Below are positions 1 through 8,340 of a stretch of DNA of 40,290 nt, one piece after another. The stretch lies in assembly GCA_019746355.1 (NCBI GenBank), contig JAIESC010000077.1, positions 1-40,290 of the forward strand, read 5' to 3'. The first letter of the stretch is position 1; the number at the start of each line of letters is the position of its first letter. The DNA comes from Xanthobacteraceae bacterium. Lineage in GTDB: Bacteria > Pseudomonadota > Alphaproteobacteria > Rhizobiales > Xanthobacteraceae. Position numbers and translations under genes: made by a program. Under the pieces are notes generated by a model. That model was not told the origin of the DNA and searched no databases. It saw only the letters and a list, made by a program, of their open reading frames with translations.

Positions 1-190
1 GTGCCGGCCGCTGCTGCTGCTGTGGCGCCGCCTGCCGCGGCGCCGGCGGGCGCTGCTGCGGATTTCCGGCCGGGGCCTGCTGTTGCGCCTGGGCGAGCGC
101 GCTCGACGCCGCAATCGTCGCGGCGGAGGCCAGCGCGACAAACATTCTCTTGGCAGTCCGCGTTGTCGCGGACGCGTTCGCATGGGTCAT
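1..190 (-). CDS. Secreted protein, N-terminal part only
   Basis: Reading the minus strand from an ATG at 190 gives 63 codons that run off the window start. The ATG is preceded 8 nt upstream by GAGGG, a good ribosome binding site. The peptide has a basic start (MTHANASATTRTAKRM), a hydrophobic Ala-rich core and a signal-peptidase-like ALAQA site near residue 35. A Gln/Pro/Ala-rich stretch follows, so the mature protein is exported with a low-complexity leader. Such leaders are common in alphaproteobacterial IalB-type (invasion-associated locus B) and other periplasmic proteins. The domain itself lies outside the window, so the family cannot be named. It is transcribed away from the yejA-like gene. 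Confidence 0.6.
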   Translation of the reverse strand, partial: MTHANASATTRTAKRMFVALASAATIAASSALAQAQQQAPAGNPQQRPPAPRQAAPQQQQRPA

Positions 191-461
191 CAGATAATCC
201 CTCACTTACCCGCCGGGAGGTCCCCGGCGCCGGCCCGTACGGGCGCCCGCCGCCTGTCACGACGCCTCAAAAAAGGCAGGAGCGTGACGCTTGGCGGACC
301 CTTGGCGACGGCCTGATTAGCCGAAATCCCCGCCGGGTTAAAGCCTTGTGGAAAGGTAGAAGCGGGTGACCGAGCGTTACGGTTAGCCGACCAATTTTTG
401 TGTCACTCGGTGTGCTAGACCGGCGAAGTATCAGCGATTCCACCGGAACCACGCCACCGCC

Positions 462-2324
462 GTGACGGCTCGCCTTGACCAGCATCTGCGTCCGCAGCCG
501 GCGCCGCGCGCCCGAACGATTGGGCCCGGAGCTCTGCTCGTCACGCTCGCGCTTCTGGCGGCGACTTATGCACAGGCCCGGCCCGGCACGCCCGAGCACG
601 CCATCGCCATGCACGGCGACCCGGCGCTGGCCGCGGGCTTCGACCGCGTCCGCTATGCCAATCCACAGGCACCCAAGGGCGGGCGGCTCACGCACGGCGT
701 GCTGGGCACCTTCGACAGCATCAACCCGTTCATCGTGAAGGGCCTCGCGCTGCCGCAGGTGCGCGGCTATGTGGTCGAGAGCCTGATGGCGCGCGGCTAT
801 GACGAGCCGTTCACGCTCTATGGCCTGCTGGCGCGGACCGTCGAGACCGACGCCGAGCGCACCTATGTCACCTTCGAGATCGATCCGGCGGCGAAGTTTT
901 CCGACGGCAAGCCGGTTACGCCCGAGGACGTGGTGTTCTCCTGGCAGCTTCTGCGCGACAAGGGCCGGCCGAATTTCCGCACCTACTACGCCAAGGTCGC
1001 CAAGGCCGAGGCGCTGCCCGGGGGCAAGGTGCGGTTCGATCTGACCGGCGCCAACGACCGCGAGCTGCCGCTGATCCTGGGCTTGATGCCGGTGCTGGCC
1101 AAGCACGCGGTCAATCCGGACACGTTCGAGGACACGACGTTCGAGCCGATCACCGGCAGCGGCCCCTACACGATCAGCGCGGTCGATGCCGGCCGCAGCA
1201 TCACCTTCAAGCGCGATCCCAACTACTGGGGACGCAACCTCGCGATCAACCGGGGCTTATGGAATTTCGACGAGATCCGCTTCGACTTCTACCGCGACTC
1301 CAATTCGCACTTCGAGGCGTTCAAGAAGGGCCTCTACGACCTGCGGGTCGAGCGCGACCCGAGCAAGTGGGAAACCGCCTATGACGGCCCCGCGCTCCGC
1401 GACGGCCGCTTCGCCAAGGAGGCGATCCCCGATGGCCTACCCAAGCAGTTCTCCGGGCTCGTGTTCAACACGCGGCGGCCGATCTTCGCCGACATCCGCG
1501 TGCGTGAGGCGATCGGGCTCCTGCTCGACTTCGAATGGCTGAACCACAACTTCTTCTTCGACCGCTATGAGCGCTCGGCGAGCTATTTCGAGGGCTCCGA
1601 GCTGTCCGCCCGCGGCCGGCCGGCCGACGCCCGCGAGCGCGCCTTGCTGGCGCCATTTCCCAATGCCGTGCGGCAGGACTTCCTGGACGGCAAATGGCAG
1701 CCGCCGGAGACCGACGGCACCGGCCGCGACCGCACGACGCTCAAACGCGCGCTCGACCTGCTGCACGCCGCGGGCTACGACCTCGACGGCACGGTGCTGC
1801 GCGAACGCGCGACCAGGCGTCCGTTCAGCTTCGAGATCATGGTCACCACCAAGGACCAGGAGCGAATCGCGCTGGCTTTCTCGCGCGACCTCAAGCGGGC
1901 GGGAATTACCGTGCGCATCCGGGTGGTCGACGCCGTGCAATACGACCGGCGGCGACTCACGTACGATTACGACATGATCGAATACCGCTGGGACCAGTCG
2001 CTGTCGCCGGGCAACGAGCAGGCCTTCTATTGGGGCGCGGCCGCGGCCGATGCCGACGGCACCCGCAACTACATGGGCGTCAAGAGCCCGGCGATCGATG
2101 CGACGATCGCGGCGCTGCTCGCCGCGCGCGAGCGCGACGAATTCATCGCCGCGGTGCGCGCGCTCGACCGGATCCTGATGTCCGGATTCTACGTCGTGCC
2201 GCTGTTCCACCTGCCCGACCAATGGGTCGCGCGCTGGACCAGCGTGGTGCATCCCGCGGAGAGCTCCCTGTTCGGCTATCTGCCGGAGACCTGGTGGCGT
2301 GCGGCGCCTGAACAACGCCAGTGA
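462..2324 (+). CDS. ABC transporter substrate-binding protein, family 5 (YejA-like)
   Basis: A 620-residue periplasmic solute-binding protein of the SBP_bac_5 type, closest in pattern to YejA, which delivers oligopeptides or microcin-C-like compounds to the YejBEF permease. Residues about 15-40 form a signal peptide ending around YAQARPG. Characteristic blocks follow: AMHGDPAL, YANPQAPKGGRL near the mature N-terminus, FDSINPFIVKG, FSDGKPVTPEDVVFSW, SGPYTI, DPNYWGRNL and FYRDSNSHFEAFKKG. The length is normal for YejA (about 600-620). The start is a GTG at 462 with no strong ribosome binding site; no better in-frame start precedes the signal peptide. No permease or ATPase genes lie beside it, so it is an orphan receptor here. 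The next gene starts 37 nt downstream on the same strand. Confidence 0.9.
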   Translation: MTARLDQHLRPQPAPRARTIGPGALLVTLALLAATYAQARPGTPEHAIAMHGDPALAAGFDRVRYANPQAPKGGRLTHGVLGTFDSINPFIVKGLALPQVRGYVVESLMARGYDEPFTLYGLLARTVETDAERTYVTFEIDPAAKFSDGKPVTPEDVVFSWQLLRDKGRPNFRTYYAKVAKAEALPGGKVRFDLTGANDRELPLILGLMPVLAKHAVNPDTFEDTTFEPITGSGPYTISAVDAGRSITFKRDPNYWGRNLAINRGLWNFDEIRFDFYRDSNSHFEAFKKGLYDLRVERDPSKWETAYDGPALRDGRFAKEAIPDGLPKQFSGLVFNTRRPIFADIRVREAIGLLLDFEWLNHNFFFDRYERSASYFEGSELSARGRPADARERALLAPFPNAVRQDFLDGKWQPPETDGTGRDRTTLKRALDLLHAAGYDLDGTVLRERATRRPFSFEIMVTTKDQERIALAFSRDLKRAGITVRIRVVDAVQYDRRRLTYDYDMIEYRWDQSLSPGNEQAFYWGAAAADADGTRNYMGVKSPAIDATIAALLAARERDEFIAAVRALDRILMSGFYVVPLFHLPDQWVARWTSVVHPAESSLFGYLPETWWRAAPEQRQ

Positions 2325-2361
2325 GACCAGCGCCAATGAGGGCTAGCACCGGAGACAGGCC

Positions 2362-3906
2362 ATGATCCTCGGCGATCCCCGAAGCGGACGCGGCAAGACC
2401 GGCCCGGAGACGACCATCGACGAGGTGTTCCGCCGTGCCGCAGCCCTCCGCCCCGACGCCATCGCCCTCTCCGACCCGCTCGACCGCGAGACCTTCACCG
2501 ACGGCGCGCCGCACCGCCTGACCTTTGCCCAGGCCGACCGTATCGTCACCGCCATCGCCGTGCGGCTGCGCAAGCTCGGAATGCAGACCGACGCGGTGAT
2601 CGGCATCCAGCTGCCCAACACGGCCGAATGCGTGCTGACGATCCTCGGCGTTCTGCGCGCCGGCATGATCGCGATGCCGCTGCCGCTCCTGTGGCGGCGC
2701 GCCGATGCGGCCTTCGCGCTCAACCAGGTGGGCGCCAAGGCGATCATCACCGCCTCGCGCATCGGCGACGTGGACCACTGTGAGCTGGCGATGCAGATCG
2801 CCGCCGACGTGTTTCCGGTCCGCTATGTCTGCGGCTTCGGCGAAAGCCTGCCCGACGGCGTTGTGCCGCTCGATGACCTGATGACCGGCACCGCGGGCGA
2901 GCCGATGGCTGAGTTCACCCGCACCGGCAATCCCGCGGCGCACGTGGCGCTGGTGACCTGGGACGTGACGCCCGACGGGCCGATCGCGGTCGCGCGCAAC
3001 CACACCGAAACGATCGCGGGAGGCGTCACCGCGCTGCTCGAAGGCAGCCTCGGGCCGGACACCCGGCTCCTCGCCTGCTGCGCCATGACCTCGTTTGCCG
3101 GCCTGTCGATGGCACTCACGCCCTGGCTTCTGGCCGGCGGCACGCTGTCGCTGCATCACGCCTTCAGCGCCGAGACCTTCGACCTGCAGTGCCGCCTCGA
3201 CCGCTGCGACGCGGTCGCGGTGCCGGCGACGCTCGCGCCACGGCTCGCCGAAGCGGGCCTGCTCAACCAACCCGAGCTCAGGAGCGTGCTGGCGCTCTGG
3301 CGCACGCCCGAGCGGCTCGCGCAAAGCGCCACCTGGCAGCACGCGACTGCGCGGCTCATCGACATCATGGCATTCGGCGAGGTCGCGGTGCTCGGTTCGC
3401 GGCGCGACGTGGTCGGCCGTCCCGATCCGCTGCCGGCCGGCGAGGTGATGGTGCCGCGCGGCTCGGCCCATGCCGTGCTGCTGGCCGAGGTCGCGCGCAC
3501 CATGGCCGGGACGCTGGCGCTGCGCGGACCGATGGTGCCCAAGCACGCCTTTCCGCCCGGTGCCGAGCGGCTGAACATTCCGCACTTGAAGGCCGACCCG
3601 CACGGCTTCGTCGACACCCGCTATGCCTGCCGCCACGACGCGGGCTCCGACACCTTCACCGTCACCGCGCCGCCGCCGGGCCTGGTCACGGTCGGCGGCT
3701 ATCGCTTCGTGCTGAGCGAGCTCGAGCAGGTGGCGAGCCGCGCCGGGCACGGCGTCGCGCTGACGGCGCTTCCGGACGCCGTAGCCGGTCACCGGCTTGC
3801 GGGCATTGCCGAGGAGATTGAGGAGGTGCGCGCGACGCTCACGGACATTGGCGTCAATCCGTTGCTCGCCGACGCCTTCCGCGGCCGCCGGCCCAAGGCG
3901 GCGTAG
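2362..3906 (+). CDS. Degenerate AMP-binding (ANL superfamily) protein
   Basis: A 514-residue protein with the overall plan of acyl-CoA synthetases and ligases. The N-terminal part (TIDEVFRRAAALRPDAIAL, then RKLGMQTDAVIGIQLPNT, ILGVLRAGMIAMPLPLLW) and the A8-like GGYRFVLSELE block near residue 450 are recognisable. The phosphate-binding loop, normally TSGTTGxPKG, reads VTWDVTPDGPI at 198-208 and has lost its Ser, Gly and Lys. The TGD motif is absent, and the C-terminal catalytic-lysine region is missing or unrecognisable. It is probably not a working adenylating enzyme, or has a changed chemistry. The ATG at 2362 has GGAGAC 6 nt upstream. It lies between the YejA-like receptor and the degenerate GGDEF gene on the same strand. 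Family membership is from pattern; loss of activity is inference. Confidence 0.8.
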   Translation: MILGDPRSGRGKTGPETTIDEVFRRAAALRPDAIALSDPLDRETFTDGAPHRLTFAQADRIVTAIAVRLRKLGMQTDAVIGIQLPNTAECVLTILGVLRAGMIAMPLPLLWRRADAAFALNQVGAKAIITASRIGDVDHCELAMQIAADVFPVRYVCGFGESLPDGVVPLDDLMTGTAGEPMAEFTRTGNPAAHVALVTWDVTPDGPIAVARNHTETIAGGVTALLEGSLGPDTRLLACCAMTSFAGLSMALTPWLLAGGTLSLHHAFSAETFDLQCRLDRCDAVAVPATLAPRLAEAGLLNQPELRSVLALWRTPERLAQSATWQHATARLIDIMAFGEVAVLGSRRDVVGRPDPLPAGEVMVPRGSAHAVLLAEVARTMAGTLALRGPMVPKHAFPPGAERLNIPHLKADPHGFVDTRYACRHDAGSDTFTVTAPPPGLVTVGGYRFVLSELEQVASRAGHGVALTALPDAVAGHRLAGIAEEIEEVRATLTDIGVNPLLADAFRGRRPKAA

Positions 3907-3990
3907 AGTTCTCGTTGCTCGTTGACCGGGCGTTAATGACGGCTCCGTAAGCTTCGCAGCCTTCATTTTCAGTTCTGCGTAGCCGTCCAC

Positions 3991-5235
3991 ATGTCGCTGC
4001 AAGGTCCAATCCTGATCATCGCCGGCCGTCCGGGCAGCGAGCTGGTGCAGGCATTCACCAATGCCGGTGCTTCTCCCGTCGTCGAAGTCTCGTGGGCCGA
4101 GGCGCCAGCAGCCGCGAACGGGATCGGGACCGCGGCCATTGTGGTCGCCGACCCCGGCATCAGCGATTTCGCGGCGGCGAACGCGCTGTCGCAATGGATC
4201 GCCGCGGCGGCCCCATACGTTCCGGCCGTGGTCCGGGTCCGTGACGATGCCGCGCCGGCCTTGCCGGACGCGCTGCCGGTTGCCGAAGACGCGCCGGTCG
4301 AGCGGCTGATCGCCCGGGTGACCTCCGCGCAACGGCTGCGGACGTTGCACGCGACCGTGCTCGGCCGGGCGCAGACACTCCGGGACGAGCGCAACATCAT
4401 CGCGGAATTGCCCTCGGGCGACCCGCTCGACGACGCCACCGCGCTGCTGGTCGGCCGCGGACGTCACCATGCGACGCTGAGCGTCGCGATCGGCGAGCGG
4501 ATGGGCCTGATCGGCGCGCTGAGCGTCGACACCGCCGAGCGCTGCCTCGCCGCGCGCGAGGTGGACGGCATCGTCATCGGCGACGCGCTTTCGGCCAGCG
4601 CCGTCGAGGCGTTCCTGGAAACAATTGCGACCAACGCGCTTACCCGCGACCTTCCGGTCGCGCTGCTCGCCGCCCATGGCGACATTCCGGCGCTGCCGAA
4701 CCTCGTGACCGCGCGCGATCCGCTGGTGCTGCTGCAGCGCGCGCTGCCGCTCATTCGCGCGCGGGCGCTGGAAACGGCGCTGAAGCGGCTGCTGCACTCG
4801 GTCGAGCACAAGGGCATGATCGACGCCCGGACCGGGCTCCTGAACGCCGATGCCTTCGGCCGGGCGCTCGAGCTCGCGATCGAGGACGCCGCCGAGCGCA
4901 AGACCACCTTCTCACTGGCGCGCTTTGCCTTCGATGTGCCGCTCGACCGCCGCATCGCGATCGATACGGCGCGCCTGGTCAGCCGGCTGGTCCGCGACAC
5001 CGATTTCGCCTGCCGGCAGGACGACGGCGCGATCCTGTTCGTGTTCGGCGACACCGGCCTGCGCGACGCCCATGTGGCGGCGCGGCGGCTGGCGAGCGTG
5101 CTCAAGCACACCATGCTGCGGCCGGGCGACAAGCCGGGTGTCAGCCCCGCGGTGACGCTTGCCACGCTCAAGCCCGGCGATACGGCGCTGTCGCTCTTCG
5201 CCCGCGTCGCGCCCCGCCCGGTTGCCGCCGAGTAG
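3991..5235 (+). CDS. GGDEF-like protein with degenerate active site
   Basis: A 414-residue protein. Residues about 7-120 and 140-255 look like two alpha/beta receiver-like domains (hydrophobic strands such as PILIIAG, TAAIVVADPG, VDGIVIGDAL). The last 140 residues resemble a diguanylate cyclase domain: it begins ARTGLLNADAFGRAL (about 279-293), matching the conserved D-x-LTGLxNRxxF entry of GGDEF domains. The signature itself has decayed: where R-x-GGDEF is expected, the sequence is RQDDGAILFVF (342-352). It is therefore more likely a c-di-GMP sensor, scaffold or dead cyclase than an active enzyme. No signal peptide or membrane segment. It follows the ANL-like gene by 84 nt and precedes the DsbA-like gene by 41 nt. 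Confidence 0.75.
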   Translation: MSLQGPILIIAGRPGSELVQAFTNAGASPVVEVSWAEAPAAANGIGTAAIVVADPGISDFAAANALSQWIAAAAPYVPAVVRVRDDAAPALPDALPVAEDAPVERLIARVTSAQRLRTLHATVLGRAQTLRDERNIIAELPSGDPLDDATALLVGRGRHHATLSVAIGERMGLIGALSVDTAERCLAAREVDGIVIGDALSASAVEAFLETIATNALTRDLPVALLAAHGDIPALPNLVTARDPLVLLQRALPLIRARALETALKRLLHSVEHKGMIDARTGLLNADAFGRALELAIEDAAERKTTFSLARFAFDVPLDRRIAIDTARLVSRLVRDTDFACRQDDGAILFVFGDTGLRDAHVAARRLASVLKHTMLRPGDKPGVSPAVTLATLKPGDTALSLFARVAPRPVAAE

Positions 5236-5276
5236 CTGCGCGCTTAAGTGTTGGGGGCCAGCAAACGAGGCCTCGC

Positions 5277-5972
5277 ATGTCCGACACCCAAGCTGTCACG
5301 CCTGTCACCATCGACGTCGTTTCGGACGTCGTCTGCCCCTGGTGCTTCATCGGAAAGCGGCGGCTGGAGAAGGCCTTGGCGCTGAAACCGAACATTCCGG
5401 TCGAGGTGCGCTACCACCCCTATTTCCTCAATCCCTGGGTGCCGCGCGAGGGCATGAGCCGCGACGAATATCTCACCACCAAGTTCGGCTCGCCGGAGCG
5501 CTACCAGGGCATCGCCGGACGGGTCGCCGCCGCGGCCGCCTCGGAGGGCCTGACCTACGCGGTCGACAAGATGAAGCGCCAGCCGAACACGCTCGACTGC
5601 CACCGGCTGATCCTGTGGGCGCAGGCGATCGGCCAAGCGCCGGCGATGAAGCAGCGGCTGATGGACCTCTATTTCACGGAAGGCGCCGATCTCTCCGACC
5701 GCGAGGTGCTGGTGGCCGCCGCGGCCTCGGTCGGTCTCGATGCCGACCAGACCCGCGCCCGGCTTGCGACCGACGAGGACGTGGACAAGGTCGAGGCCGC
5801 CGCCAACTCCGCCAAGGACGCAGGCATCGACGGCGTGCCGACCTACATTCTCGGCGGCGTCGCCGCCGTGAGCGGCGCGCATGCGCCCGAGGTGCTGGCC
5901 AACGCCATCGAGCAGATCGCGGTCAACAAGGAAGTGTTCCTGGCCGAGCAGCGCCGCGCCGCCGGCCGCTGA
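5277..5972 (+). CDS. DsbA family oxidoreductase (FrnE type)
   Basis: A 231-residue thioredoxin-fold protein of the FrnE/2-hydroxychromene-2-carboxylate-isomerase-like DsbA group. It has the CPWC redox pair at C20-C23, followed by FIGKRRLEKAL, the helical insertion containing NTLDCHRLILWA, and the cis-proline loop GVPTYILGG near residue 184. No signal peptide is visible, as expected for the cytoplasmic FrnE branch, whose members act in oxidative-stress disulphide handling. It ends 2 nt before the convergent stop codon of the HupE-like gene. Substrate unknown. Confidence 0.9.
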   Translation: MSDTQAVTPVTIDVVSDVVCPWCFIGKRRLEKALALKPNIPVEVRYHPYFLNPWVPREGMSRDEYLTTKFGSPERYQGIAGRVAAAAASEGLTYAVDKMKRQPNTLDCHRLILWAQAIGQAPAMKQRLMDLYFTEGADLSDREVLVAAAASVGLDADQTRARLATDEDVDKVEAAANSAKDAGIDGVPTYILGGVAAVSGAHAPEVLANAIEQIAVNKEVFLAEQRRAAGR

Positions 5973-5974
5973 GG

Positions 5975-6565
5975 CTAGCGCGCGAAACGCAGCGCCAGCG
6001 CCAGGATCGCGGCGGCCGCGATCCACGAGCCGAGAATCCGGACCCCGATCCTGGCCCATCGCGCCTGCGCCTGACGGCTGGCCAGCGCGACGACGATCAG
6101 GAAAGACGCCGCGCCGATCCCCGTCCCGATCAACATGAGATTGGCTTCGCTGACCGACAGGACCTCAGGCGGCGAGTCGAGCGCGACCGCAAGGCCCAAG
6201 ACGAGCGCGAGCACCGCGCCCAGCACCTGCGGCAGCGGCCGCGCCAGCGCCGCGAGCAATCCGGCCACGACCGCCGTCCCCAGCACCGCCTCGTTGGCGA
6301 AGCGCGGCACGATGCCGGCTGTCATTGCGGCAAGGCCCGCCCCAAGCGCTGCGACGCAGGCCGCCGGCGGAAGCCAGCCCCACCTCTCCTGCCCGCCGAT
6401 CAGAAGTCCGAGCCCGAGAATGCCGACGACATGGTCGGTCACGAACACCGGATGCAGCACGCCGCCCCAGAAGCCGCGCACGCCGAGCGGCGGCGGGTGC
6501 GCCAGCGCCGGCTCCGCCGCAACAATCAGCGCGAGCGCGATCAGCGCGCGGGCAAAAAATTTCAT
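5975..6565 (-). CDS. HupE/UreJ family permease, divergent copy
   Basis: A 196-residue membrane protein of the HupE/UreJ family, linked to nickel or cobalt uptake for hydrogenase and urease. It starts with MKFFARALIALALIVAAEP and an N-terminal signal segment ending ALAHPPP; several hydrophobic segments follow. The first metal-site motif survives as HPVFVTDHVVGILGLG (family: HPxxGxDHxxAMxxVG). The second, a His-rich HGHAHG loop present in the neighbouring copy, is absent. The ATG at 6565 overlaps the TGA of the upstream copy by 4 nt (ATGA), so the two are translationally coupled. A longer reading frame upstream in this frame is a shadow of that neighbour. Transport activity is uncertain because of the lost His loop. 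Confidence 0.8.
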   Translation of the reverse strand: MKFFARALIALALIVAAEPALAHPPPLGVRGFWGGVLHPVFVTDHVVGILGLGLLIGGQERWGWLPPAACVAALGAGLAAMTAGIVPRFANEAVLGTAVVAGLLAALARPLPQVLGAVLALVLGLAVALDSPPEVLSVSEANLMLIGTGIGAASFLIVVALASRQAQARWARIGVRILGSWIAAAAILALALRFAR

Positions 6566-7149
6566 GCCAGCCGGCTCAGGAACACCACGCCGGCAAACGC
6601 GATCACGCCGCCCACGGCGCGCACCGCGATCAGACCCGCGGGCCAGCGCACCAGCAGGCCGACGGCGATGCCGGCGAGATGCAGCAGTCCGGTGGCGATG
6701 ACGAAGCCCGCCGAATAGGCGATCGCGTCGGCGCCCGGCGGCAATTCCGTGCCGTGGGCATGGCCGTGAAAGATCGCGAACGCGCCGACCAGAACGGCGG
6801 CGATCCACAGCGGGGGCCGCGCCGCGATCGCGACCGCAAGCCCCAACAGAATGGCGGAGATCGCGATCAGGATCTCGGTGCCGGGCAGCGGCACGCCGAG
6901 GATGCCGAGCAAGCCCCCGAACGCCATCACCAACGGAAACACGACCGGCAGAATGTAGATTGCGGGGGCCCCAAGAAACGCGCCCCACAGTCCCACCGCG
7001 ACCATGGCCGCGAGATGATCGGGGCCGAACACCGGATGGGAGAACCCGCCGGCAAATCCGCCGGCGACGCTGCCGGTGTGGGCAAGCGTGGGCTCAGCCG
7101 TCAGCACACAGGCCAGCATTGCAAAAAGGGCGATTACAGACCGCGCCAT
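6562..7149 (-). CDS. HupE/UreJ family nickel/cobalt permease
   Basis: A 195-residue membrane protein with a cleavable-looking N-terminus (MARSVIALFAMLACVLTAEP, then TLAHTG) and about six transmembrane segments. Both family metal motifs are present: SHPVFGPDHLAAMVAVGLWG and FHGHAHGTE. It belongs to HupE/UreJ secondary permeases for Ni2+ or Co2+. The ATG at 7149 has GGAG 10 nt upstream; an in-frame GTG at 7158 would sit on top of that site, so ATG is preferred. Only 69 nt separate it from the divergent enolase gene. No hydrogenase or urease genes are in the window. Confidence 0.88.
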   Translation of the reverse strand: MARSVIALFAMLACVLTAEPTLAHTGSVAGGFAGGFSHPVFGPDHLAAMVAVGLWGAFLGAPAIYILPVVFPLVMAFGGLLGILGVPLPGTEILIAISAILLGLAVAIAARPPLWIAAVLVGAFAIFHGHAHGTELPPGADAIAYSAGFVIATGLLHLAGIAVGLLVRWPAGLIAVRAVGGVIAFAGVVFLSRLA

Positions 7150-7218
7150 ATCGGCCACACTCCTTGCTGTTGCCACTATAGCGGCCCCGAAAAAGACCGC
7201 GACAGCCGAGGAAGCGAA

Positions 7219-8313
7219 ATGCCCGTTACGATCTCCGCCGTCGAGACCATCCAGCTTCGCATCCCGCTCGACACCTGGGCGCCGCCGCCGATGTTCGCAG
7301 GGAGGCCGCGCACCCATGTCGAGGCACTCTATGTGAAGGTGACGTGCAGCGACGGCACGGTCGGCTGGGGCGAGTGCTTCGGAAGCAGCGGCACCGCGGT
7401 GATCGCGGCGTTCGACAACTGGATCCGGTTTCTCGCGGTCGGCAAGGACCCGACCGACAAGGGCCTCGTGCCGACCATCGAGCGGCTGCTGCACGGGCTC
7501 GGCCGCGCCGGCATCATCATGCATGCGCTCAGCGGCCTCGACATCGCGCTGTGGGACATCCGCGGCAAGCTCGAAGGCGCGTCGGTGTCGAAGCTGCTCG
7601 GCGGCGCAAGGCGCAAGCGCGTGGAGACGTACGCTTCGCTGCTGCAATACGCGGGCGACGTCGAGCACGTGAAGTGCAACACCGCGCGGGCGCTCGAACG
7701 CGGCTACCGCCACATCAAGCTGCACGAGCGCACGCCCGAGGCGGTGGCCGCGGCCCGCTCGGTCACAGGTCCAGGCATCCCGATCAAGGTCGACACCAAC
7801 TGCGCTTGGCTCCCTGGCGAGGCCGACAAGCCGGTGGCCGCGATGAAAGCGTCGAACCCGTACTGGGTCGAGGAGCCGATCTGGCCGCCGGAGGATTTCG
7901 AGACGGCAGCGAAGCTCCGCAAGGCGACCGGCGTGCCGCTCGCCATGGGCGAGAACGCGACGAGCCCGAGCGACTTCCGCAAGATGATCGCGGCCGGCGC
8001 GACCGACTATGTGCAGCCCTCCATCGTCAAGATCGGCGGCATCACGCAACTGTTTCGCATCGCGACCGAGTCCGAGAAGGCCGGCGTCACCTGCGTGCCG
8101 CACGCCTTCTTCTTCGGCCCGGGCTATCTCGCGACACTCCACTGCATCGCCGCCAAGGAGCGCGACGCGCCGCTGGAGCGGCTGTTCGCCGACGTCGCCT
8201 TCGTCACCTACGCGAAGTCGGTGCCTGACCTGAACGGCGGGGTCGACGTGCCGGACCGGCCGGGACTGGGCGCCGATCCGGAAGAGGACCTGATGGCGAA
8301 ATTCCGCGTCTGA
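7219..8313 (+). CDS. Mandelate racemase/muconate lactonizing enzyme family protein
   Basis: A 364-residue enolase-superfamily enzyme, the usual length. The capping domain occupies about 1-125 and a (beta/alpha)7-beta barrel follows. Visible catalytic elements: K167-x-H169 (IKLHER) in place of the K-x-K base, metal ligands D192 (KVDTN), E218 (VEEPIW) and E245 (MGENAT), K271 (VKIGGI) and H295 (VPHAF). Where mandelate racemases usually show Q/M-P-D (Asp of the His-Asp dyad), this protein has Q-P-S at 266-268. It probably racemises or dehydrates a hydroxy or sugar acid; the substrate is unknown. The ATG at 7219 is preceded by GAGGAAG. A Bug receptor follows by 27 nt, suggesting an uptake plus catabolism pair. 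Confidence 0.9.
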   Translation: MPVTISAVETIQLRIPLDTWAPPPMFAGRPRTHVEALYVKVTCSDGTVGWGECFGSSGTAVIAAFDNWIRFLAVGKDPTDKGLVPTIERLLHGLGRAGIIMHALSGLDIALWDIRGKLEGASVSKLLGGARRKRVETYASLLQYAGDVEHVKCNTARALERGYRHIKLHERTPEAVAAARSVTGPGIPIKVDTNCAWLPGEADKPVAAMKASNPYWVEEPIWPPEDFETAAKLRKATGVPLAMGENATSPSDFRKMIAAGATDYVQPSIVKIGGITQLFRIATESEKAGVTCVPHAFFFGPGYLATLHCIAAKERDAPLERLFADVAFVTYAKSVPDLNGGVDVPDRPGLGADPEEDLMAKFRV

Positions 8314-8340
8314 CAACAAAAAGGGTTTGGGGAAACGTTC

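Noticed and set aside
2143..4809. Very long minus-strand open frame (888 codons) opposite the ANL and GGDEF genes
   Set aside because: It is antisense to three genes with clear protein families, is His/Arg/Gln-rich and has no domain; a product of high G+C at third codon positions.
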